Shown: positions 41,197-48,952 of the stretch, one piece after another
Layout of the letters: each line of letters begins with the position of its first letter
Position numbering within the stretch: the stretch's first letter is position 1
Assembly: GCA_964419605.1 (NCBI GenBank)
Contig: CAYQQM010000003.1
Coordinates: 42,549-106,548 of the forward strand
From: JABFXX01 sp964419605
GTDB taxonomy: Bacteria > Myxococcota_A > Polyangia > Haliangiales > Haliangiaceae
Length of the DNA stretch: 64,000 bases
Direction: 5' to 3'
Program-made: the position numbers and the translations under genes
Notes under the pieces: model-generated
Told to the model about the DNA's origin: nothing
What the model saw: the letters and a program-made list of their open reading frames with translations, nothing else
The model's database searches: none

Positions 41197-41625
41197 CTAT
41201 CGCGCATGGTGGTCGGTGAGACGCGTCGACTTGGACGACAGCCCAGCCATGTCGGGGAACGTTTTGCGCAGGTCGTAGGACAGGCGATCGATCACCTTGG
41301 CGCCCCAGCCGGCTCGGCCTTGATTTGCGTGAATCACGTTGCCGACGTGCCAATAGAGCCGAACCATCGCGGTGTTCGCTGTCACGATGGTGGTGAGCCG
41401 GGTCTTTCGGATCCGCTGCTTGGGCTCGGCCAGCGCTTTGGCGTAGCTTGATGGCAACTCGACGACGGGCGGCGGAACAGGCAGGATGACGGCACCACCT
41501 CGCGTACGGCCAAGCGCGACGCGATTCTCGTCGCTGCCTACCTTTGGCAATTGTGCAAGCGGCGCTTGCACAATTGACCGGCGCACTAGCGCACGAGTTG
41601 GCCGACCGCGCTTCTTCGCCGCCAT
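41197..41625 (-). pseudogene. DUF1016 (YhcG-type) N-domain relic, unit 1
   Basis: This frame encodes 142 residues that match only the N-terminal domain of DUF1016/YhcG proteins (LPSSYAKALAEPKQRIRKTR, TAMVRLYWHVGNVI, GWGAKVIDRLSYDLRKTFPDMAGLS). It then jumps to an odd tail, TRLTDHHAR. The N-domain is incomplete and the C-terminal PD-(D/E)XK nuclease domain is absent. The ATG at 41625 overlaps the stop of unit 2 (TAATG). The N-terminal segment contains the perfect palindrome at 41548-41576, encoding IVQAPLAQLP. Confidence 0.65.
41548..41576 (+). repeat. Palindrome P1 in DUF1016 unit 1
   Basis: CAATTGTGCAAGC and GCTTGCACAATTG form a perfect inverted repeat around GGC. A near-identical palindrome (P3) occupies the equivalent place in unit 2. 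Confidence 0.85.
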
Positions 41626-41768
41626 TAGCTCACGACCTTCGGTTGCGTGACATGGTGCGTGAACAGAGGCCGCGACCATCCATGATCGACCGCACGCGCC
41701 GCGTAGAGCAGGCGCTCTTCCGGCGTCTTCAGCTTCGTCAGCAGTGTGATGTTTTGCCTCCGCGGTAC

Positions 41769-41791
41769 TTGGTCAACGGTTCGTTGACCAA
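41769..41791 (+). repeat. Palindrome P2 in DUF1016 unit 2
   Basis: TTGGTCAACG and CGTTGACCAA pair perfectly around GTT. It encodes the GQRTVDQ segment on the minus strand, the position equivalent to P4 in unit 3. Paired positions differ between P2 and P4 in a compensating way. Confidence 0.8.
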
Positions 41792-42138
41792 TTGCGCCCG
41801 GTTCGGGCAAGCCTCCGCAAATATCTGAATATCTTGAGATTTGTCTACGAAAAGCCCCGCATCTCGGCAAACACGGCGCGAAGGTCGGCCTCGATCCGGC
41901 TGAGGATCTTGGTGCCCCATCCGGCCTTGGCTTGCCGGTCGAGAATGTCGCGTCCGATCTGCCAGTACAGCTGCAGCATCTCCTTGTTCATCGTGAGCGC
42001 GGCGCGCTGTTGTGCGACACGGATGCCCAGTTTGAGATCCGTGATCCACCCGACGTAGCCGGACGGAGTACCCGCGACCTGGCGATCCAGCCGGTCACGA
42101 GCGAGTGCGGCAGGATTCGCGTCGCCGCGCCCCGTTGG

Positions 42139-42167
42139 CAATTGTGCAAGCGGCGCACGCACAATTG
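42139..42167 (+). repeat. Palindrome P3 in DUF1016 unit 2
   Basis: CAATTGTGCAAGC and GCACGCACAATTG form an inverted repeat around GGC with two unpaired positions. It is the counterpart of P1 (41548-41576) at the start of unit 2. Confidence 0.8.
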
Positions 42168-42213
42168 GCCGTACCAGAACGGGCTTGGGCTGACCGCGCC
42201 TCTACGCCGCCAA

Positions 42214-42475
42214 CAGTGCTCGTCCTTCGGTGGCACGATGTGGTGCGTGAGCACCGGCCGAGACCAATCGTGTTCCACCGCAAGCGCATAGAGTGGCCGC
42301 TTCGCTTGCGTCTGCGACTGGGTGAGTAGCGTGATGTTCTGCGTCCAGGGAAATTGTCCAACGATTCGTTGGACAATTTCACTTCGGGAAAAGCGTCCGC
42401 AAACGTGCGCACGTACTTGAGATTCGTGTGGAGAATCTTCTCACGCGTGAAGGTGCGCATCTCGCGGATAACTTC
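42214..42475 (-). pseudogene. DUF1016 (YhcG-type) N-domain relic, unit 3
   Basis: This is the middle part of another DUF1016 N-domain, beginning within GEVIREMRTFTREKI and TNLKYVRTFADAFPE. A frameshift follows, then IVQRIVGQFPWTQNITLL, ALAVEHDWSRPVLTHHI and a short PPKDEHCW tail, after which unit 2 begins. Its own N-terminus is missing. All three units stop at or near the same point (around LTHH), just before the nuclease domain would begin. Confidence 0.6.
42350..42380 (+). repeat. Palindrome P4 in DUF1016 unit 3
   Basis: GAAATTGTCCAACG and CGTTGGACAATTTC are a perfect 14-bp inverted repeat around ATT. It encodes IVQRIVGQF on the minus strand. It lies at the position equivalent to P2 with compensating differences in the arms. 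Confidence 0.85.
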
Positions 42476-42703
42476 ACCCCAACGGCAGGATATCCGAAGG
42501 GGCGATCCGCGCTAGAATATAGATCCTCGTCAACTGGGAAGTCCGCGCTTCTCGACGCATTTACATGTCGAACAATCTATTTCGATTCGTTACCGAGCCC
42601 GCGGGCCCATTCCTTCCGATCTTAACCTACGCTGTTCGCAAACCGGCACGGTGGAACCGAGAAGTTGACTGTCAGCGCACGAACCATGGCACGTTCATCG
42701 TGC

Positions 42704-42817
42704 CTACTTCTTGAGTTCCTTGTTGGTGAGCTTCACGGCTCGGTACAGTCCGTTAAAGTGCGCAAGCACCTCTACGATCGGCAACGGAAAGTTCTGATCG
42801 AGCGCGAACCGTTTCAC
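42704..42817 (-). pseudogene. Truncated PIN-like (DUF5615/Mut7-C type) toxin
   Basis: A GTG-initiated frame of 37 codons begins two bases after the stop of the DUF433 antitoxin gene and encodes VKRFALDQNFPLPIVEVL. This matches the N-terminus of DUF5615-like PIN toxins (RFLLDENFP-type), including the first catalytic Asp. The remainder is an unrelated short tail (YRAVKLTNKELKK) and a stop, far short of the usual 110 or more residues. It is the expected toxin position for a DUF433 antitoxin, so this looks like a toxin destroyed by deletion. The region 42476-42703 upstream in the window holds nothing else recognisable. Confidence 0.55.
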
Positions 42818-42819
42818 CG

Positions 42820-43497
42820 CTACGCCGCTGCTAGATTACATGCGAGCTGCCCTTCGAGATCGAGCGCATCGACGATAGCGGACCGCTCGACCGCCGGGTA
42901 AAGCTCGGCGATCAGATCGGGCTTCATTCCACGTGCCGCGAGAGCGCCGAGAGCTTGGGTCTCGATCCGCGTGTTGACGATGTGCGGCGAACCCGCGAGC
43001 TTTCCCGGAATAATACGGAGGTGCGGCCGCGGCTGTCGCAGATCAGGGCCGCGCTGACCCTCCATTACCTCGAAAGGTGCCATGAGGTCCAGCAGCTCGG
43101 GTTTGACGATTTGCTCTCGGCCACTTCCGCCTACCAGCGTTGAAATCACGCCGTCGCGACGGAGGTGGAGCTTGCCAGCGCGATCGATCAGCACGCCTGC
43201 ACCATGCTGTTCGTCCCAAAGGTCAAGCTCAAACGTGCGCAGCGCGGCAAGTGCACCGCGAAGCGCGGGCACACGAGTCGCTGGAACCTCGTGACCCTCT
43301 GCCGTTTGCTTGGTTTGTCGCAACCATCCGATGATGCGCAGGGCGACGACGTCCGAGTACGACCAAAGCTTGATCTTTTCCGCAGAGACGCTTGGAACGA
43401 GTAGCTTCGTCCGCGCCCAGTAGTGCACGGTCGACCGAGGTACGCCAGCGAGGGCCGCGGCTCGATCAGCGGAGTAAGCAGCGCGCACGGGTTGCAC
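42820..43497 (-). CDS. MerR-like HTH plus DUF433 antitoxin-type protein
   Basis: This 225-residue protein starts with a MerR-like helix-turn-helix (YSADRAAALAGVPRSTVHYWAR, WSYSDVVALRIIGWLRQ). It ends in a DUF433 domain (GSPHIVNTRIETQALGALAARGMKPDLIAELYP), which pairs with PIN-like toxins in toxin-antitoxin loci. The middle (about 80-150) is unassigned. A GTG start at 43497 is used. The toxin that should follow, two bases downstream, is reduced to a 37-codon stub, so this is an orphan antitoxin, now perhaps only an autoregulator. Confidence 0.75.
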   Translation of the reverse strand: MQPVRAAYSADRAAALAGVPRSTVHYWARTKLLVPSVSAEKIKLWSYSDVVALRIIGWLRQTKQTAEGHEVPATRVPALRGALAALRTFELDLWDEQHGAGVLIDRAGKLHLRRDGVISTLVGGSGREQIVKPELLDLMAPFEVMEGQRGPDLRQPRPHLRIIPGKLAGSPHIVNTRIETQALGALAARGMKPDLIAELYPAVERSAIVDALDLEGQLACNLAAA

Positions 43498-43613
43498 TCA
43501 TGCAGTATTCCGCAGGTTGATCGGTGCGTCCAGTCATTCTTCGATTGGATGGATGCAAGCGGCCCGAACTCCCCCACTCGGCTTGGTTACTTTCCGAGTT
43601 CGCCCATCGTGCG

Positions 43614-43779
43614 TCATCGTCTCGCTTCGCCTTGAGTTCGCGTTCCTAGGGCATCCAGATAGTACGCAACGGCTGTCCTGACGAGCCGGTGTGGACTTCG
43701 ATCTTTGGCCGCGCCCAGCGTTTTCCAGGCGCTTCTGAGTCACCGAATCCAGCGTTACTCCGAGGGTAACCGTCTTCAC
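43614..43779 (-). pseudogene. Frameshifted CopG/ribbon-helix-helix antitoxin
   Basis: A GTG at 43779 starts KTVTLGVTLDSVTQKRLE, a ribbon-helix-helix strand and helix. After a run of four A residues the frame becomes nonsense. Dropping one A restores TLGAAKDRSPHRLVRTAVAYYLDALG, a normal second helix, and a TGA at 43614-43616. It looks like a one-base insertion in a homopolymer, either a true mutation or a sequencing error. No partner toxin is evident downstream (43498-43613 is empty). Confidence 0.5.
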
Positions 43780-43872
43780 AGTTCATAATGGTTGTACTCG
43801 GATAAGCCTTAGCAACAAACCAGATTGGCCACTGACGACCTGACGGCGACCACGTACAAATGCCGCGACGAG

Positions 43873-44634
43873 CTAATGCCAGCACCATGCCTTTACCTGC
43901 GTAGTCAGGTCCGCCTTCCGTTCTTGATAACGTTTCGCCCGGTGACCGTTGGCGCCCGATGGATGGGGAAACCCAAGCAGGCATCGGTGCTCATCGACGA
44001 TCCCGTTTGTGATTAGCTCACGTAGCGTGTTCGATACGAAGTCGCCCAACGGCACGATAAGCGCCCGAGGCACGGATTGCACCTCACCAACAAAGAGCTC
44101 GCGCATGCAAAAGTTGGAAAACGGCGACGTTGCGACGCCCCCGCCATGGCCCGTGTAATTCTTCCCGTTCACGAACACCGGATGCGGCAGCACGGACGTC
44201 GTGTGGAGCTGGTTGCGCTCACCGGCGAACAACTCGGCAGTCGAATCGATGTGGAGTGCGCTTGCGATCCCAATGCCATCGAGCATTGCGACAAGATTGG
44301 TTCGCATCGGTCCCGCAAAGCTGGCGACATAGCGCGCGTTCGCCCGGACGGCAGTGAGATCCAACCCTGCCCCAAGGCCGCGACGGATTTCTCGGTAGGC
44401 GAGCTCCATTTGTTGCCACCCCGGAGTGATGCCGGCTACAAGCAGGCGAGCGTCGGATACCGGGCTGCCGAACGGCATGTAGTAGGACTCCACTGCGCCG
44501 TGACGATAGATGCAAAACTCCGGTCGGAGCAGCTCCGCTTGCGTGAGCGGCCGACCTGCTGGCAGGCACCGGATAATGGGCAGAACGTCTTCGAACTTCG
44601 GAATCGCGAATCCCACTTTCGGGGAATAAAACAC
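43873..44634 (-). CDS. Uracil-DNA glycosylase-superfamily-like protein
   Basis: This 253-residue protein has LLVAGITPGWQQ, which recalls the active-site GxxPG loop of the uracil-DNA glycosylase superfamily. A late LLGFPHPSGANGHR recalls the HPS(P/A) leucine-loop motif. The middle contains GGGVATSPFSNFCMREL. It may excise damaged bases or belong to an uncharacterised branch; the family assignment is tentative. A GTG at 44634 is the only good start. It ends close to the frameshifted antitoxin within accessory block 3. Confidence 0.5.
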   Translation of the reverse strand: MFYSPKVGFAIPKFEDVLPIIRCLPAGRPLTQAELLRPEFCIYRHGAVESYYMPFGSPVSDARLLVAGITPGWQQMELAYREIRRGLGAGLDLTAVRANARYVASFAGPMRTNLVAMLDGIGIASALHIDSTAELFAGERNQLHTTSVLPHPVFVNGKNYTGHGGGVATSPFSNFCMRELFVGEVQSVPRALIVPLGDFVSNTLRELITNGIVDEHRCLLGFPHPSGANGHRAKRYQERKADLTTQVKAWCWH

Positions 44635-44769
44635 ACGAACGGTGTTAGGTGACCCTTTGTTCCTCCGCGCATGTCAGGGAAAGATTGAGCACGGAGCAGC
44701 ACTCGAACCACGTAAGGACCTGGACACGAAGGAGCCCACCAGCGAGAGGCCGCCCGAGACGTAAACGTA

Positions 44770-45969
44770 CTAAACGTGGCCCCGCTTATGCGTCGCGAGG
44801 AAATACTTCTCAAACGCAAGCTTTGCCCAGTGTGCTTCGGGACCCGGGATCAGCCACGCGTGATCTCGTGGCTCCAAAAAATGGTCGCTGGTCATGATGA
44901 TGCCGTTGTTTCCGGCGTCGAGCACACACTTCGCATCGATGCTACCTGGTGGCAAGCCGATCAGAGGCTCGCCGGCGATGCTCGCCACGATGTTGTGCGC
45001 AACGATCCGCGCCATCTCCTCCGATAGGTATCCGGTCTTTGGAACGCCGCACGGCACGGGGGTCTTCTGCGGAGGATCAATGTGGACGGCAACGCCCGCC
45101 GCGTACACCTCGGGATAGGCCTCGGTTTGGTACTGTGGGTTCACTTTCACAAAGCCGCTCGGCGTCGTGATGTCGGTGAGTGCGCGAACCGGGTCCACGC
45201 CGAGGAAGCGAGGCGCGAACATCGCGTACTTGAAGGGAATGGTTTGACCATTCTCGAGATGTACTTCGTCTTTGGTAAACTCCTTCACCTTGGCGTTGGT
45301 AACGCCGTCGATATGTAAGTGTTTGAAGAACATCTCGGTCATTTTGGTTCCGCTGCCAAAGCCACCAATACCGAAATGGGCCAAAAACGGCTCTGCCGTT
45401 ACGTAGGTTAGCGGCGCGCGCGCCTGCAATTTCCGCTTTTTCAGCTCATGCGCCATGTTGAACAGAAATTCGTAGGCAGCGCCGAAGCAAGAGGCTCCTT
45501 GGACGCCACCCACCACGACCGGGCCTGGGTCTGCCACAAATCGTTCGAATGCCTCTCGCGCCCGCTCGGCGTCTTCCCACGAAAAGATCGACTGAGTGAA
45601 ACCCTTGGGACCGAGTCCTTTCACGTCGTCGTAATCGAGCTTGGGGCCTGTCGCGATGACGAGATAGTCATAGGGAGTTTGGGCACCGGTGTGGTCCTCA
45701 ACCAAGCGCTCGCGTAAGTCGATACGCGTCACTTCGACGTTCTTGAATTCGACGCCCTTCTTTGCGAACACGGGCGCTAAGGGGAAGGTGATGTCTTCCC
45801 GTTTGCGGTGGCCGAACGGAACCCAAATCAAGCTCGGCATAAAAAGAAAGTCCCTGGCCTTCGCAAGGACCGTGACATCGTGACGCTCGCCGAGTTTGTT
45901 CTTGAGCTCGATCGCTGCGGTCATCCCCGCAAAACTTCCACCTAATACGACAATTCGTTGCTTCGCCAT
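44770..45969 (-). CDS. Sulfide:quinone oxidoreductase-like flavoprotein
   Basis: This 399-residue protein is an NAD(P)/FAD-dependent oxidoreductase of the SQR/NDH-2 type. The FAD-binding VVLGGSFAGMTAAIEL is at the N-terminus, YDYLVIATGPKLDYD in the middle, and EVYAAGVAVHIDPPQ plus VPCGVPKTGYLSE in the second FAD segment. Cysteines in GASCFGAAYEF and VPCGVPKTG fit the redox-active pair of SQR enzymes, which oxidise sulfide at the membrane. A C-terminal amphipathic end (KLAFEKYFLATHKRG) could bind the membrane. The start at 45969 is used; the open frame extending upstream into the right direct repeat is not coding. Confidence 0.8.
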   Translation of the reverse strand: MAKQRIVVLGGSFAGMTAAIELKNKLGERHDVTVLAKARDFLFMPSLIWVPFGHRKREDITFPLAPVFAKKGVEFKNVEVTRIDLRERLVEDHTGAQTPYDYLVIATGPKLDYDDVKGLGPKGFTQSIFSWEDAERAREAFERFVADPGPVVVGGVQGASCFGAAYEFLFNMAHELKKRKLQARAPLTYVTAEPFLAHFGIGGFGSGTKMTEMFFKHLHIDGVTNAKVKEFTKDEVHLENGQTIPFKYAMFAPRFLGVDPVRALTDITTPSGFVKVNPQYQTEAYPEVYAAGVAVHIDPPQKTPVPCGVPKTGYLSEEMARIVAHNIVASIAGEPLIGLPPGSIDAKCVLDAGNNGIIMTSDHFLEPRDHAWLIPGPEAHWAKLAFEKYFLATHKRGHV

Positions 45970-46146
45970 CGGCCACCTCGCAGTGCGAATGAAAGGACGT
46001 CTTGTGCAGATGGTAAGAACGCGCGCGTTCGGACGCAACGGACAGAAACCCGATTCGCGGTGAACCGGCGCTACCCCGGCGAGGTTGCGCGTCGATATTG
46101 TCCGGCGCAGTACTTGCGTAGGCAATGGCATCCGCGATTCGCTCGG

Positions 46147-46175
46147 GGTCATACTACCCGGCGTGCGTCGTCGCG
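46147..46175 (+). repeat. Right direct repeat of accessory block 3
   Basis: This is the 29-bp partner of 39189-39217 (28/29 identical). It contains the likely GTG start (46163) of the next gene, so the left copy is a duplicate of that gene's 5' edge. Confidence 0.85.
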
Positions 46176-47008
46176 TGTGGTGTGAAACGCTCACCTATGA
46201 ACAGCTGGCCACGGGCTCGCTCGACCGCGTTCTCGAACGCTATCGCGTGGGGCTCCTGCTGGCAGTGCGGCCGTGGCAACTCGACGAGGTCGGTGACGTG
46301 GTGCGCCGGTTTCAGGGCGCTGGCGTTGCCGTTGGGCTGTGGCCCATGCTCGCCGACGCCCACGGCCGATGGGCTAGTGCCGCCTCTCACGCGCGTTTCA
46401 TTGCGTATTGCGACCAACTCGTCGCAAAGCTGCCGTTCGCCGACGAGCTGGTCATCGACTTAGAGCCGCCGCTGGAGGTGCTTACCCGCTGGAAAATGGG
46501 TCGGCCAACCTGGAGCCCGACGCAACAGAGCTTCGGCGCGGTGCGCGTTGCATTGGCGGCCGCTGTCGATCGTTGGCGTGCGGCGATGCGCGTAACGACT
46601 GCCGTCATGCCGTTTTTGGCGTTTGAGATCGCGGGCCAATGGCTTCAGCGCCTGCTCGGCACCCCGGTATCGAGTCTGGCATGCGATAGCCACAGCCTCA
46701 TGGCGTACACGTCGCTGTTTGAGGGCTGGTCGAGTGGCCTGGTAAACCGACGCAGCGCCGAGGTGTTGCTGACGGCTTGCGCGAAAGGTGCGCGGCTTCG
46801 TTTCGGAAGTCGCGCCGCGCTGTCGCTGGGCACGGTCGGTCCGGGCGTGTTTGGCGATGAACCTTCGTACCGCAATCCCGCCGAGCTTCGCCGCGATGTC
46901 GAACTCGCGCGCGCAGCTGGCATCGACGAGCTATCGCTTTTCGACCTCGGCGGTATGGTGCGGCGGGGCCCGGTGGAGACGTGGCTAGAAGCCCTGTGGA
47001 GTCGATAG
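46163..47008 (+). CDS. Unknown protein, possibly a TIM-barrel hydrolase
   Basis: No family is certain for this 281-residue protein. The pattern of strands and helices, with ELVIDLEPP after about 95 residues, MAYTSLFEGW after about 190, and FDLGGMV near the end, recalls a glycoside-hydrolase-type TIM barrel with acidic residues at strand ends. No signal peptide is visible. The GTG at 46163 gives VRRRVWCETLTYEQL. In the reconstructed ancestral order it would be divergent from the MJ1255-type glycosyltransferase at 38108, consistent with a shared glycan role. That link is an inference. Confidence 0.5.
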   Translation: MRRRVWCETLTYEQLATGSLDRVLERYRVGLLLAVRPWQLDEVGDVVRRFQGAGVAVGLWPMLADAHGRWASAASHARFIAYCDQLVAKLPFADELVIDLEPPLEVLTRWKMGRPTWSPTQQSFGAVRVALAAAVDRWRAAMRVTTAVMPFLAFEIAGQWLQRLLGTPVSSLACDSHSLMAYTSLFEGWSSGLVNRRSAEVLLTACAKGARLRFGSRAALSLGTVGPGVFGDEPSYRNPAELRRDVELARAAGIDELSLFDLGGMVRRGPVETWLEALWSR

Positions 47009-47014
47009 AGGCAT

Positions 47015-48952
47015 CTACCGTGCCGGCCAATGTGCTCTTAGGTCGCCCAATTGCCGCAGTAACTCGTCGATGTGTCTTTGAGTCTTGAGAAAGTACGGCG
47101 CCGACGACTCGATTCCCCTGCCAACGCTTATTCCCACGACTTGCGGCAAATGGCGCTCAAAAACATCAAAGTCGGTTCGGTCGTCGCCTACGTACAATAT
47201 CCGTTTGTAGCCATACTGTTCGATGAGATGAGCTACCGCATCGCCTTTGTTCGGGGCATTCGCTGGTGTGATATTGACGACCATCTTGCCTTCCTGAACC
47301 TTCACCCCGCGTAGTTGGCTCGCGGCGTCCATGATCCACTGCGATACGCGCACAGGATCCGTCGCGTCCCGAAAGTGAAGTGTTAGCGAAGGACCTTTGT
47401 TTTCTAAGCCGATCTTGTCCTTTTCAGGTGCATGCAACAATAGCCTGTTGAGTTGAGTGTTCGCTTCGGCAATCGTTGATATGAACGGCGTTATGTCCAG
47501 TCCAGTGCGCTCCATACCGTGATTGCCAATGAGGTGGTCCACCTCAATGTTCCCGAGTCGGGGCCTAAGGTCTCCCAGAGCTCTCCCGGAGATAACGCCC
47601 ACAGGGAACCGTTCTTTAACTCGGCAGAACAACTGCGCGGTTCTAGGGCGCATCGCGGCTGCGTCGCGGTGTGCGACGATCGGGGCCAGTGTACCGTCGA
47701 AGTCGAAACAGGCGAGAGTGTCGGCCTGAGCAAGGTCTTCGAGAATGCCGCGATTGTGCCACGCGAAAATATTCGTTTGCAGCGGCGGTTTATCGACAGC
47801 GCGGGACGGTTCCACATGCATCCGTTGTTGCGCGCGCTGCGCATTGGGGAAGTAGAGCGCTCTGATCTGATCCAGCACATCAGACTCCGCTTTGGTAGCC
47901 CCCGCGGTCGCATAATGTTTTTCGTAATACCGGAAGAGGTCGAGCCGGATATCGGCGGCAACCTCGACAAGATCTTGCCGCACACGATGACCACTCGACG
48001 GAAGAAGCTGCAATAGCATGGTCGCCGCCGCAACTCTGTCGACCGAATGCTCTGTCTGCTCCAACCCGACCCGCAGGAGGCGAATCGGAAGAAGCCGAAA
48101 CGATGCCGGGTCAGTTCGACCTAGTGCCGCTTTGAGGATTCGTTCGTCTTTTAGAAAATTGAGCACCGTGGGGTCGGTGATGTTGTCGCCAAACAGCGCG
48201 GAGATCGCGGACCGTCGAACGGGGTTCGACTTGGACTCAAGAACCACGGCTTTGAGGATGGGAAACTGCGTTTGCGGGGAGAAATGCTCTCTGAGCTGGC
48301 GAATCTTCTCCAGTTGGAAGCTTTCCGCATAACTCCCTCCACCTAGCAGAACCGTATGGATCTCGCGCTCGGATTCATACGTGAGGGTGATGCGCCTCCC
48401 GGATTTGCCGGATTTGCCCGCCTTTCCGCCGCCTTTCGCCCAGGGAAACAGCGTTGCACCAAGGGCAAACATCGTACTGATTCCGGCCGCCTGCAGCTCT
48501 TGTTTGGCGCTCGCGGCATCGCCGTGATCGAGATCGTAACCGACGTTCGTCAGGACGTTCACTGCGGGATCCACTAGATCCAAAAACGGCAGCACAATCG
48601 CGGCATTCCCTACCGCGTTGCGAGCCGCCTCGTAGCGAGCGGCTTCGGGGGTCGGCGGCGGCGGCTCGGCGGACCCACCAACCTCGGCGTTGACCGGCAC
48701 CCACGCGGCTGCGGTCGACAGCGTCGGGACTGGACGGCCTTGTGGGTCGGCGGGGGTTAACAGCGCAGCGGTGGCAGATGAACCAGCGTTTGGATAAAAT
48801 CGGAGCGCGTCCGAGGCTGCAGCCAACCCGGGTCGCTGGCTATCGGCGGCCGGCGATGCGCTCGGAGTCACGGGAACATCGTGGTGAGCCTGCGCTTCGC
48901 GGTGAACCGAAAACTCCGGTTGCGGTACAGCCATCGCGGGCTGTTTTAGCAC
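47015..48952 (-). CDS. Trehalose-phosphatase-like HAD domain fused to a large unusual N-terminal region
   Basis: This 645-residue protein ends in a HAD phosphatase of the OtsB (trehalose-6-phosphate phosphatase) type, about residues 410-640: nucleophile motif CFDFDGTLAPIV, VISGRALGDL, LIGNHGME and GDDRTDFDVFE. Typical OtsB is about 250 residues. The first 400 residues are different: a disordered Pro/Ala region, then a hydrophobic segment (NAAIVLPFLDLVDPAVNVLTN) followed by a Gly/Lys-rich GGGKAGKSGKSG, which resembles pre-toxin regions of polymorphic toxins. A helical, HEAT-like stretch follows (about 220-390). It could be an exported or injected phosphatase effector; that is speculative. Confidence 0.7.
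   Translation of the reverse strand: MLKQPAMAVPQPEFSVHREAQAHHDVPVTPSASPAADSQRPGLAAASDALRFYPNAGSSATAALLTPADPQGRPVPTLSTAAAWVPVNAEVGGSAEPPPPTPEAARYEAARNAVGNAAIVLPFLDLVDPAVNVLTNVGYDLDHGDAASAKQELQAAGISTMFALGATLFPWAKGGGKAGKSGKSGRRITLTYESEREIHTVLLGGGSYAESFQLEKIRQLREHFSPQTQFPILKAVVLESKSNPVRRSAISALFGDNITDPTVLNFLKDERILKAALGRTDPASFRLLPIRLLRVGLEQTEHSVDRVAAATMLLQLLPSSGHRVRQDLVEVAADIRLDLFRYYEKHYATAGATKAESDVLDQIRALYFPNAQRAQQRMHVEPSRAVDKPPLQTNIFAWHNRGILEDLAQADTLACFDFDGTLAPIVAHRDAAAMRPRTAQLFCRVKERFPVGVISGRALGDLRPRLGNIEVDHLIGNHGMERTGLDITPFISTIAEANTQLNRLLLHAPEKDKIGLENKGPSLTLHFRDATDPVRVSQWIMDAASQLRGVKVQEGKMVVNITPANAPNKGDAVAHLIEQYGYKRILYVGDDRTDFDVFERHLPQVVGISVGRGIESSAPYFLKTQRHIDELLRQLGDLRAHWPAR

Larger units (their letters stand above)
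41625..42213 (-). pseudogene. DUF1016 (YhcG-type) N-domain relic, unit 2
   Basis: Read on the minus strand from about 42213, this unit resembles unit 1 (TTG GCG GCG, then a TAG nonsense codon at 42202-42204, then RRGQPKPVLVRP). It continues with APLAQLPTG, MNKEMLQLYWQIGRDIL, GWGTKILSRIEADLRAVFAEMRGFS, a second in-frame TAG (41845-41847) and TNLKIFRYLRRLA. A frameshift near 41820 leads to GQRTVDQVPRRQNITLL, TPEERLLYAARAVDHGWSRP and THHV, ending at a TAA. It is a clearly dead copy that stops before the nuclease domain. Confidence 0.65.
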
